Notes under the pieces: model-generated | Databases searched by the model: none | What the model saw: only the letters and a program-made list of their open reading frames with translations | What the model was told of the DNA's origin: nothing | Position numbers and translations under genes: made by a program | Shown here: one piece after another, positions 27,589-35,465 of the stretch | Position numbering within the stretch: the stretch's first letter is position 1 | How the letters are laid out: each line of letters opens with the position of its first letter | DNA from: Planctomycetota bacterium | Lineage (GTDB): Bacteria; Planctomycetota; UBA8108; UBA1146; JAJFFE01 | Reading direction: 5' to 3' | Length of the DNA: 64,000 nt | Assembly: GCA_021776775.1 (NCBI GenBank) | Contig: JAJFFE010000053.1 | Span: 30,801 to 94,800 of the forward strand

Positions 27589-28701
27589 ATGAGCGTTTCG
27601 GCGAAGGGACCGAGCTCGGGAGAGCTCGACGATTACGCCAACAGCATGTTTCGGTTCGAGCGTCTTCACGATGGTTGGATCGATCGTTGCGCGGACTACT
27701 TGCACCACCTCTTCGGCGATCGACTCGCCGGTGCCACCGTGCTCGACTACGCGTTCGGTCGCGGCAACTGGAGCATGGCGTTTCACCGAGCCGGAGCGGG
27801 TCGGGTCATCGCTATCGATGCGTCCCGTGGAAACGTCGAACGCTTCGGTCACTTCGTCGCTGAATCCGGGATCGATACCATCGATGTCGTGCACGGCAAC
27901 ATCGTCGAGACTCCGCTCGATGTTTCCGCCGACTTGCTGTGGGTCTACGGTGTGTTTCACCATGTCCCGGACACGACCACGTTTCTCGAGCAGTTGCGTC
28001 GAATCGCGACGGACGACGCTATTGCCTACTTCTATGCCTACGACGCGTTCAGTCTGCGGCAACTCGTCGTCGACGCGTGTCGGCAGCATGCGCAGTACGG
28101 GTCGGAGGCAGAGTTCCGAGCTGAGAACTTGCTTTACACACCTGCCGCTCGCCGTCGCGTTCAAGACGACTTGACCGCACCGCACATCGGGTGGTACTCG
28201 GTCGATCGATTCGTCACCGACTTGTCCCGACATGGATTTCACGCCGTGCGTCGGGACGTCGATTTTGGCGCGTTCGGACGCGGGGCGGCGGACGAAGAAT
28301 TCCAACCGCATCAGTTGCTTTGCCAGTTGCGGGAAGACAATGGCGTTCGTCTTGCCGAGCCCGAGCGACCGCATGCGTCCGACGTCGAGCTCTTGCGTTC
28401 GATGATCGCTTGCGCTTTCGACGCCACGCCACCCGGGTCGCGCCGTAGTCTCGCCATCGGGCTTGCCAATACGCACTTCACCGCGGTAGCCGGAAATGAC
28501 TTCGAGCGCGTACTGCGCGAGGACTTCCTCTACTTGCTGCACGCGCTGGTTGCGTGTGACGCGACGGACGGACTCCCCGAAGAGTGTTCCGATGCGGTCG
28601 AGCTGGCGCTCGCCTCGGTCGGCGATCACGAGAGGTCGAGCCTTGGGCGCGACGACCGTTCGATCGATCGCCTGCTTCGGGCAGAGACCATTCGCATCTG
28701 A
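27589..28701 (+). CDS. class I SAM-dependent methyltransferase
   Basis: 370 residues from ATG 27589 (MSVSAKGPS); the ORF-track start at 27265 is antisense to the carbamoyltransferase. SAM-binding motif I is VLDYAFGRGNWSMAF, then VIAIDASRGNVERF (acidic loop) and DLLWVYGVFHHVPD. The C-terminal 170 residues are an additional helical domain of unknown role. It diverges from the carbamoyltransferase gene across 155 bases and converges with the CmcI-like gene (5-base gap), so it probably belongs to the same cluster. Confidence 0.85.
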   Translation: MSVSAKGPSSGELDDYANSMFRFERLHDGWIDRCADYLHHLFGDRLAGATVLDYAFGRGNWSMAFHRAGAGRVIAIDASRGNVERFGHFVAESGIDTIDVVHGNIVETPLDVSADLLWVYGVFHHVPDTTTFLEQLRRIATDDAIAYFYAYDAFSLRQLVVDACRQHAQYGSEAEFRAENLLYTPAARRRVQDDLTAPHIGWYSVDRFVTDLSRHGFHAVRRDVDFGAFGRGAADEEFQPHQLLCQLREDNGVRLAEPERPHASDVELLRSMIACAFDATPPGSRRSLAIGLANTHFTAVAGNDFERVLREDFLYLLHALVACDATDGLPEECSDAVELALASVGDHERSSLGRDDRSIDRLLRAETIRI

Positions 28702-28706
28702 TCGCG

Positions 28707-29537
28707 TCATCGCACTCGCTTCAGATACGCGTTCGGCCAGTACGTGACGCGATCCGTGATCGTGCCTTCGTTGAACTCGAACTCCGGTTCGACGAGTTCG
28801 AAGCGATCATCGGCGGCAACGAACTCCTTGGCGGCGGTCGACGGGTTGTTCCAGTACCAGTCTTCCCGCGTCCGCGGCGCTCCCTCGAGACCTTCCATGA
28901 TTCCGTCGCACGCGACGATGTACGACCCGATCGGAACAAGGTCTGCGTACGCCTCGAGTTCGGCGCGCACGTGATCCCGAGTGTGGTTGGAGTCGAGTAG
29001 GACGATTGCCGTTTCGTCCGAGCTGATCTCGCTGCGCACTTTGGCCACGATGTCATCGTCGATCGAACTTCCTTCGATCAACGTTATCAGATCGTAGAGT
29101 TCGTGTGATTCGATCGCGCTGCGGTTGTGGGGGCGGATCTCGATGTCGACACCGATCACCCTGCCGTGATTCATGGCGCGGCACAAGCCGGCGTAGAAGA
29201 CCATGCTTCCGCCGTGGGCTACTCCCGTTTCGAAGATCACGTCCGGCTTGATCTGGTAGATGATCTCTTGCAGGCGGATCATGTCTTCTGGAAGTTGGAT
29301 GATCGGCCGACCCATATACGAGAAGCTGTAGACGTACTTCGTATCCCAGCCGCTTCTCAGCCAGTAGTCGCTGATGACGCGGAACGCTTCAGGCGTTCCG
29401 ATCCCGTACGACGTCGTGCCGCCGTCCGCGTCGTGAACTTCGACACGGTCGCCGTCCAACACCACGCGGTAACCGGTGGCGGCGAGGTGTCGCGTCGATT
29501 CCGATAACGCATCGATTGGGGCCGTGGATTCGGTCAA
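28707..29537 (-). CDS. CmcI / cephalosporin-hydroxylase family protein
   Basis: 276 residues, TTG start with AAAGGA upstream. Family features: GRPIIQLPEDMIRLQEIIY, the SAM-binding FETGVAHGGSMVFYAG, VIGVDIEIRPHN and VLLDSNHTRDHVRAEL. In spite of the name, CmcI proteins are SAM-binding methyltransferase-fold enzymes, and relatives O-methylate rhamnose or other sugars. The insert with EDWYWNNPSTAAKEF is also typical of the family. Likely a sugar or small-molecule methyltransferase in the surrounding cluster. Confidence 0.85.
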   Translation of the reverse strand: MTESTAPIDALSESTRHLAATGYRVVLDGDRVEVHDADGGTTSYGIGTPEAFRVISDYWLRSGWDTKYVYSFSYMGRPIIQLPEDMIRLQEIIYQIKPDVIFETGVAHGGSMVFYAGLCRAMNHGRVIGVDIEIRPHNRSAIESHELYDLITLIEGSSIDDDIVAKVRSEISSDETAIVLLDSNHTRDHVRAELEAYADLVPIGSYIVACDGIMEGLEGAPRTREDWYWNNPSTAAKEFVAADDRFELVEPEFEFNEGTITDRVTYWPNAYLKRVR

Positions 29538-29665
29538 CGTCCCATCCTTTCCCGGGCGTAAGACGAGAACTCAGCCGTTCTCACTGTCTTCTTCGGACGG
29601 TTCAGGGGGACGCTTGAGGTGTGTGGGAGCCACGTTCCGAGGAAATTCGTCGACCGGGAGCCGGG

Positions 29666-30265
29666 CTAGTTCGTGGGCCGGGAGGCTGCGAGCAGTCGGA
29701 TCGCTTTGGGGTACGCAACGCACTCCGCTTGGAAGACGCGGTCGGCCAGGGTCTCGGCGGTGTCGCCAGCCTGCACGGGGACGCGTTCCTGGAGAAGGAT
29801 GCGCCCGTGGTCGTAGACGTCGTCGACGTAGTGGACGGTGCAACCGCTCTCGGACTCGCCTGCCTCGATCACAGCTTTGTGCACGCGCGAACCGTAGAAG
29901 CCTTTCCCGGAGAACTTGGGAATCAGCGAGGGGTGAATATTGAGCACGCGTTGACTCCAACGCTCCGGGATGCGCAACAGTCGGAGCCAGCCGGCGAGCA
30001 GCACGAAGTCGATGCCGATCTGATCGAGATGATCGAAGATCGCTGCGCTGTCTTCTGGTTGTTGGCAGGGGATCACGCGGTGGGGGATATCGTACTTCGC
30101 AGCCTTGTCGAGTCCGAGAACGCCAGGCCGGCTGGAAACGACCGTGTCGACATGGCCGAGCTCGGGATTCTCGGCGAGGAATGACACAATATTGTCGAGT
30201 GTGCGCCCGGTTCCCGACAGCAGGATGCCGATCGAGAACGGTGCGCTACTGCCACCGACGTTCAT
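29666..30265 (-). CDS. purN: phosphoribosylglycinamide formyltransferase
   Basis: Transfers a formyl group from 10-formyl-tetrahydrofolate to GAR in purine synthesis. 199 residues from ATG 30265, with GAGGGG 6 bases upstream; the ORF-track extension is shadow sequence. N-terminal ILLSGTGRTLDNI is the phosphate-binding loop. Catalytic Asn and His are in VLNIHPSLIPKF and the Asp in VYDHGRIL. Stands on the minus strand between clpP and the CmcI-like gene. Confidence 0.92.
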   Translation of the reverse strand: MNVGGSSAPFSIGILLSGTGRTLDNIVSFLAENPELGHVDTVVSSRPGVLGLDKAAKYDIPHRVIPCQQPEDSAAIFDHLDQIGIDFVLLAGWLRLLRIPERWSQRVLNIHPSLIPKFSGKGFYGSRVHKAVIEAGESESGCTVHYVDDVYDHGRILLQERVPVQAGDTAETLADRVFQAECVAYPKAIRLLAASRPTN

Positions 30266-30369
30266 CGTAATCCCCTCTACGATAGAGCCCGCGCAGTAGC
30301 GAGTCGCAGGACTCGCTCCACGCCACTCGGAGGAGTGAGCGTGGAACGCGTCCGTGACCGCGCCGTGCT

Positions 30370-30966
30370 CTACAGGTCGTTCAGGCTCGTCAGAATTTTC
30401 CCGATCAGCCCGTACTCTTTGGCTTCTTCCGGATCCATCCAGTGATCGCTGTTGGTGTCCTTTTCGACCTTTTCGAAGGGGAGACCACACTGTTCTGCGA
30501 TCAGGATGTTTGCCCGCTTGCGCAGCTTCAGGATCTGCTCGGCCGAAACCAAGATCTCCGACGCTTTACCCTGGGCGCCACCCGCTGGCTGATGAATCAT
30601 GATTCGAGAGTTTGGCAACGCGAACCGGTATTCCTTCGGCGATGCGAGCAGGATGATGGTTCCCGCGCTCGCGTTCAGTCCCGTCGAAATACAGAGCACG
30701 GGGCTCCGAATGAAGCGGATCGCATCGTGGATGGCGAATCCGTCATCGGCCGATCCACCGGGCGTGTTGATGAACAGGCGGATTGGATCGTCACTCTGTG
30801 CGTCGAGCCAATGGAGGGCCGGGATGATACGCGCCGACAACTTCGGCGAGACTCCCTCAGAAATGTAGAGAGTCCTGTGCTTCTCGAGCATGTCTCGTTC
30901 AGGCTGGTTGCCCTTCGAGTCTTTTTCGTCGTCGTCGCACTGGAACGTGGGGGAAATGGTTTCCAT
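30370..30966 (-). CDS. clpP: ATP-dependent Clp protease proteolytic subunit
   Basis: Serine protease subunit that degrades proteins fed by a Clp ATPase. 198 residues, normal length. Nucleophile Ser is in GLNASAGTIILLASP, His in NSRIMIHQPAGGAQG, and the acidic member in VEKDTNSDHWM. Also INTPGGSADDGFAIHDAI. The GLNASAG motif differs from the usual QAASMGA. Most housekeeping ClpPs are followed by clpX; here no Clp ATPase is adjacent, so it could be a second paralogue. GAAAGGG precedes the ATG. Confidence 0.9.
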   Translation of the reverse strand: METISPTFQCDDDEKDSKGNQPERDMLEKHRTLYISEGVSPKLSARIIPALHWLDAQSDDPIRLFINTPGGSADDGFAIHDAIRFIRSPVLCISTGLNASAGTIILLASPKEYRFALPNSRIMIHQPAGGAQGKASEILVSAEQILKLRKRANILIAEQCGLPFEKVEKDTNSDHWMDPEEAKEYGLIGKILTSLNDL

Positions 30967-31024
30967 TCTCGCCCTTTCACTCGCCTTCTAAGTTAACTCG
31001 GTATCGAGATCGCCGAGAGCTCGG

Positions 31025-31903
31025 TCATGAAGACTTTGGCGCCTCCGCGATCAAACGCGCTACGAGTCGTGTCATTTTCGGCTCAGCCTCAGCCGCTGTC
31101 GCGAGAATTTCGTCGACAGAAACTGGTTCGAGCGCGTCCGGGTTACAGATATCGGTAACCACCGAAATCCCCGCCGTCCGAATGCCTTCGTGCACCGCCA
31201 CGATCACCTCCGGGATGGTCGACATTCCGACGACGTCGGCCCCGAGGTTCCGCAGCATACGGTACTCGGCACGCGTCTCCAGGTTCGGTCCCGTGACCGC
31301 GGTGTACACGCCGGGCCGGGCCCGGATACCTTCTTCTTCGGCGATCGCGCGCATCCGGTTCATGAGTTCCGCATCGTACGGTGCGCACATGTCCGGAAAT
31401 CGCGGTCCCCATTCGTCGATGTTGAACCCAGTCAAGGGGTTGGAACTGAGGAGGTCGATGTGGTCATCGATCAACATCAGATCACCTTTTGCCAGATCGG
31501 GGTTCAATCCGCCGCATGCATTGGTGATGACCATGCACTCGCACCCGAGGCGAGCCATGACTCGGACCGGCAGGGTAATGTCCTTGAGGGAGTAGCCCTC
31601 GTAGATGTGAAACCGGCCCTCGAACGCCAGCACCGTGTTGTCACCGAGTCGCCCGATGTTGAGATTTCCGGAATGTCCCGGAGCCGTCGAGACCGGAAAC
31701 TCCGGGATTTTCGCGTACGGGATCGCTTCGACATCTTGGATCTCGTCGACCAGCGCGCCGAGTCCGCTGCCGAGAATGACGCCGAAGCGCGGAGGTCCGA
31801 GGTCGGATCGGCGCTCGAGTGCGTCTCGAATAGCGTCTGAACAGCGCTCGACGCGGGACTGGTACGCCTGGGCGGCTTCGGGGCGATGGGAATCGCTCTC
31901 CAC
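31025..31903 (-). CDS. punA: purine-nucleoside phosphorylase (trimeric type)
   Basis: Phosphorolysis of purine nucleosides to free base and (deoxy)ribose 1-phosphate. 292 residues, GTG start at 31903 with GGAG 7-8 bases upstream. Seen: VILGSGLGALVD (phosphate loop), PVSTAPGHSG, GRFHIYEGYS, ITNACGGLNP, and the active-site GPNLETRAEYR with MSTIPEVIVAVHEG. The Asn in VVTDICNP is the purine-binding Asn typical of trimeric PNP with preference for guanine/hypoxanthine. Near clpP and purN. Confidence 0.93.
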   Translation of the reverse strand: MESDSHRPEAAQAYQSRVERCSDAIRDALERRSDLGPPRFGVILGSGLGALVDEIQDVEAIPYAKIPEFPVSTAPGHSGNLNIGRLGDNTVLAFEGRFHIYEGYSLKDITLPVRVMARLGCECMVITNACGGLNPDLAKGDLMLIDDHIDLLSSNPLTGFNIDEWGPRFPDMCAPYDAELMNRMRAIAEEEGIRARPGVYTAVTGPNLETRAEYRMLRNLGADVVGMSTIPEVIVAVHEGIRTAGISVVTDICNPDALEPVSVDEILATAAEAEPKMTRLVARLIAEAPKSS

Positions 31904-32019
31904 GGGTAGCTCCTCGGATTTCTTGGCGGCGGATTCTTGCTCGGCCGGTTGCGATGGTTCTTTGGTCGGACGGCGCGGAGTATAGGCGATTCCGTGTCAG
32001 ACTCCGAGCCGTAAGGCGG

Positions 32020-34617
32020 CTACGGATCGAGCAAATCTTCGAGCGCGCCGGCGGCGCGCTTCTTCGGGTCCGAGAGTCTTTTGTCGACGAGCGCCGCTTT
32101 GAACGCAGCGGTCGACGCAGCGGTCGGTTGGTCCAGGACCAGCCCGAGAAGTCCGGCGAAGAGCTTCTCTTCTGGCGACGTCGCCAAGCGAGTGAGCAGG
32201 GCGACGCGACCGGCGTCGCTCAGCTCGCTCCAAAGACTGAAATTCCGATTGCCGCCGATGGGGCTGTAACGGATCTTCTTGCCGTCGAGGCGGAGCTCGC
32301 GAACCTCGACGTCGCCGCTCGCGAGTCCGAGAGTCATGCGATCGACGCCCCGCTCGTCGAGGTTGCGAAGCACTTGGGGCCAGCTATCGAGCAGGTCCGC
32401 TTGTCCTCGAACGAGATCGCGTAGCTTCGTGTTACCGCCGGCAAACCGCAGATCGCGGAGTTCGCCGGATTCGATCGCCGACAGTTCGAGTTTCGCGGCC
32501 CAGGTGCGCCACGCTTTCGTGATGCCGAGAATCGCCTTCCTTTGATCTTGCTCATCTCCACCGGGGCCGTCCTCGTCCTCTTTCAGGGACTCGATCTCGG
32601 CGATTCGCGCCTCGACTTTGCTTCGAGTTTGCGCAAACGCGATGACTCCCAGGAAGCTCTCCAAACTCAGGATTGCGGAGTTGTATTTCTTCGTTGCGAT
32701 CTGCTCCGCGACGATCCCCGTTCGTCGTTCCCACTCGACCGCCTCGTTGCCGCGCAACGCCTGCAGGGCGTCCAGCTGTTGTCGGTGTCCAGACGTACCG
32801 GCGAATCGCTTCACGTCGAACTTGTCGAGTTCTGCTCGGGCTGATTTGAAGTTGCCCGCTCTGGCCGACCCTTCCGCGCGGGGACTCAGTCGATCGAATG
32901 CGCTTAGAGACGCCTCTTCGTGGCTGCGCAGCTGCGTCGCCGCCTTATCCATCGCGGTCGATCGCGAGTCGGACTCGGTCAGGACGCTCTCGTTGTCGAG
33001 GTCGGCGTAGGTCTGGCTGAAGGCCCGGTACCCGGTTGCGAGGCTTTCCATCAGAGTGACGCGATCCGGCCACGGTGACTCGGTTGCGGCAGAGAGTTGG
33101 CTCTCGCCCTGCTCGATGAGTCGAGCGAGTTCGCGCTTCGCCTCGACGAGACGGGCCGTGCGTTTCTGCTCCTTGGCGGTTGTTTCGCTCTGTGCCTTGG
33201 CCTGCTCGACCTGAGACCACTCTTCGTCGTCGAACTGTTCGCGATCGAGAGCGGCGAATTCTGCTTCGAAACCGGAGACGTTCTCAGCCGAGACGAGACT
33301 CCAGAGCCTTTCGATGGTCTTGCTGGCCGTTTCCTTGCGGGTTACTTCTCGCTTCTTGCGTTGGTCGTTCTTGACCTTGAGCACCATCGCACCACCCCCG
33401 ACGCCCACCAGGATCAAGACGGTCGCCACGAGAGCGAGTAGCTTGCCGAGGCCGAACGATTTGGCCGGTGCGACGTCCCCGCTCGACTCGTCCGGGTACT
33501 TGCGCAGCACCGGTTCGAGGAGCTGGATCAACTCGCCTGCGCCACGCACACGCTCGGCTGCGTTCTTCGCCATCATGTGGTGAACGAGGCGCGCGACATC
33601 AGACGGGAGTCCTTCGACTCGGTCGCCAACCGGCTGCGGATCTTCTTTGAGATGCTTCAGGATGACTTCGCGCGGTGTAGATCCGCGAAAAGGCGTCGTA
33701 CCGCTCAAGACCTGATAGAAGGAGCACCCCAGCGAGTAGATGTCGACACGGCCGTCGATATCGAAGCCTCTCGCCTGCTCGGGTGCAATGTAGTGCGGCG
33801 AGCCGCTGACTCCGTCTTTCTGCGACGCTTGTCCCGCCCCTTCGGTGGTACGTGATATTCCGAGGTCGCCGATCTTCACCACGCCACCGGTTCCGATCAT
33901 CAAGTTACCGGGCTTGATGTCTCGGTGGATGATCCCGACTTGTTCTGCGTACTGAAGGCCCTGTGCGGCGTCGTGTACGAGTCGGAGTGCGCGCGCGAGC
34001 GGAATCGGCCCGTGCCGGTTCAAGAGATCCTCGACGCTGCCTTCCGGTATGTACTCCATCGAGAAGAAATAGATATCTTCCTGAACGCCGACGTCATAGA
34101 CCTGAACGATGTTCGGGTGGCTGAGTGCACCTGCGGATCGCGCCTCGCGAATGAAGAGGTTCACGAAGTTCGTGTTCTTCACCAAGTGGGGGGCAAGCAC
34201 TTTGAGCGCGACGACTCGGTCGAGCGAGGTCTGCAGCGCGCGGTAGACCGTTCCCATTCCGCCACGGCCGATGCGATCGAGAATCCGATAGCCGGAGATC
34301 TCACGACCGATCAATGGATGAGGTTCGTCTGTCTGGAACGTGATCAGCGTGCTGCCGACCTGAATCCGATCGTTCGGTGCCAGTGGCTCGACGCCACGGA
34401 CCAAGCTTCCGTTGAGAAACGTGCCGTTGGAACTATCCAGGTCGCGAACGGAGAACTTCGCGTCGCGGTGTTCAATCTGGAAGTGTCGCCGCGACGCCAT
34501 TTCGTCGGACAGCACAACTTGGGCTGCTTTGTCTCGCCCGGCGTAGAACGGCTTATCTTTTTGAATGAGGTACGACTTGCCTCGGTCGGCGCCGTTCTCG
34601 ATATAAAGCTTGGGCAA
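32020..34617 (-). CDS. FHA-domain Ser/Thr protein kinase
   Basis: 865 residues. FHA domain at about 1-95 (AGRDKAAQVVLSD, SRRHFQI, DLDSSNGTFLNG), which binds phosphothreonine. Kinase domain at about 110-370: IGRGGMGTVY, VVALKVL, HRDIKPGN, IGDLGIS (DLG instead of DFG) and SPHYIAPEQARG. One membrane helix follows at about 390-412 (LLALVATVLILVGVGGGAMVL), then a 450-residue charged helical region outside. FHA fused in front of a PknB-type kinase suggests that the protein reads its own or a partner's phosphorylation. Its leader holds a 16-bp tandem repeat. Confidence 0.92.
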   Translation of the reverse strand: MPKLYIENGADRGKSYLIQKDKPFYAGRDKAAQVVLSDEMASRRHFQIEHRDAKFSVRDLDSSNGTFLNGSLVRGVEPLAPNDRIQVGSTLITFQTDEPHPLIGREISGYRILDRIGRGGMGTVYRALQTSLDRVVALKVLAPHLVKNTNFVNLFIREARSAGALSHPNIVQVYDVGVQEDIYFFSMEYIPEGSVEDLLNRHGPIPLARALRLVHDAAQGLQYAEQVGIIHRDIKPGNLMIGTGGVVKIGDLGISRTTEGAGQASQKDGVSGSPHYIAPEQARGFDIDGRVDIYSLGCSFYQVLSGTTPFRGSTPREVILKHLKEDPQPVGDRVEGLPSDVARLVHHMMAKNAAERVRGAGELIQLLEPVLRKYPDESSGDVAPAKSFGLGKLLALVATVLILVGVGGGAMVLKVKNDQRKKREVTRKETASKTIERLWSLVSAENVSGFEAEFAALDREQFDDEEWSQVEQAKAQSETTAKEQKRTARLVEAKRELARLIEQGESQLSAATESPWPDRVTLMESLATGYRAFSQTYADLDNESVLTESDSRSTAMDKAATQLRSHEEASLSAFDRLSPRAEGSARAGNFKSARAELDKFDVKRFAGTSGHRQQLDALQALRGNEAVEWERRTGIVAEQIATKKYNSAILSLESFLGVIAFAQTRSKVEARIAEIESLKEDEDGPGGDEQDQRKAILGITKAWRTWAAKLELSAIESGELRDLRFAGGNTKLRDLVRGQADLLDSWPQVLRNLDERGVDRMTLGLASGDVEVRELRLDGKKIRYSPIGGNRNFSLWSELSDAGRVALLTRLATSPEEKLFAGLLGLVLDQPTAASTAAFKAALVDKRLSDPKKRAAGALEDLLDP

Positions 34618-34659
34618 AGTCGATCTCTCCGGTGGAGACGCGAGGCGCTCCAGGTTTTG

Positions 34660-34723
34660 AGTTTCGGGCGATCTCAGTTTTCGGCGTTATCAGTTTCGGG
34701 CGTTCTCAGTTTCCGGCGTTCTT
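34660..34723 (-). repeat. four tandem 16-bp repeats in the kinase leader
   Basis: Four back-to-back units on the plus strand: AGTTTCGGGCGATCTC, AGTTTTCGGCGTTATC, AGTTTCGGGCGTTCTC, AGTTTCCGGCGTTCTT. The 16-base unit is not a multiple of three, so it is not a coding repeat. It lies 43-106 bases upstream of the kinase start codon, between that gene and the yggS-like gene, on the side where the kinase promoter or leader must be. Confidence 0.8.
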
Positions 34724-34761
34724 CGTCTCGATCGTGACCTCGGCGGCGGTGAGAGGTTCGG

Positions 34762-35463
34762 CTAGCCGGACCGCTCGTACAAGATCCGTCCGAGTCGGAT
34801 CAGCGTCGCTCCTTCTTCGGCGGCAATTCTATAGTCGTTCGACATCCCCATCGACAGCTCCGTGAATCGAGCCCTCATCTCGGCCGGCAGCGCCGCGCTG
34901 AGGTTGTCTCGCAATTCCCGGAGTGCTCCGAAAACCTGGCGGCACTCCGCCGGGGCGACGTGCGGTGCCATGGTCATCAACCCGCACAGCCGCAGGAGGG
35001 GGTATCGCGTCGACCAGTCGGGGACGCACTGCTCAGCGGCATCGACCGTCAAGCCGCCTTTTGACACCTCCCCAGCCACGTTGACCTGGACCAAGCAGTC
35101 GAGCGGGGCGCTGTCTTGTGATTCGAGCCACCGGTTCATCGCGGCGGCAAGAGGCTCGTTGTCCAGCGAGTGGAGAAGGCTGATACGAGGGAGCACCTTC
35201 GGAATCTTGTTTCGCTGCAAGTGCCCGATGAAATGCCAGTTTTCCCTAACTGGCTCGTCACCGGACTTTCGTATGAGGTCGTCGGACCTATTCTCACCCA
35301 GCGGACCGTAGCCGGCAGCGCGCAGACGAGCGCAATCCGAGGGCTCGAGGTATTTCGTCACGGCGACGATTTTGGCCGAACTGCCAGCCGAGGAGAGTTC
35401 GTCGCGCAATCGCCGGTAGTTCTCTTCGAACACGTCGAGGTCGAGGGGCAGACGGGTTGCCAA
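34762..35463 (-). CDS. YggS-family pyridoxal-phosphate homeostasis protein
   Basis: 233 residues, single-domain alanine-racemase-like TIM barrel that binds PLP and keeps its level in balance. The PLP lysine is in KIVAVTKYL. Other hallmarks: GENRSDDL, NWHFIGHLQRNK, LVQVNVAGEVSKGG, LCGLMTMAP, and SMGMSNDYRIAAEEGATLIRLG. It starts 2 bases after the dnaE stop, so it is probably co-transcribed with dnaE. Confidence 0.93.
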   Translation of the reverse strand: MATRLPLDLDVFEENYRRLRDELSSAGSSAKIVAVTKYLEPSDCARLRAAGYGPLGENRSDDLIRKSGDEPVRENWHFIGHLQRNKIPKVLPRISLLHSLDNEPLAAAMNRWLESQDSAPLDCLVQVNVAGEVSKGGLTVDAAEQCVPDWSTRYPLLRLCGLMTMAPHVAPAECRQVFGALRELRDNLSAALPAEMRARFTELSMGMSNDYRIAAEEGATLIRLGRILYERSG

Positions 35464-35465
35464 CG

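Noticed and set aside
28702-28706. Terminator between the convergent methyltransferase and CmcI-like genes
   Set aside because: Only five bases separate the stops and no hairpin is visible nearby.
27430-28710. 426-residue minus-strand ORF
   Set aside because: Antisense to the SAM methyltransferase; no motifs and unlikely composition.
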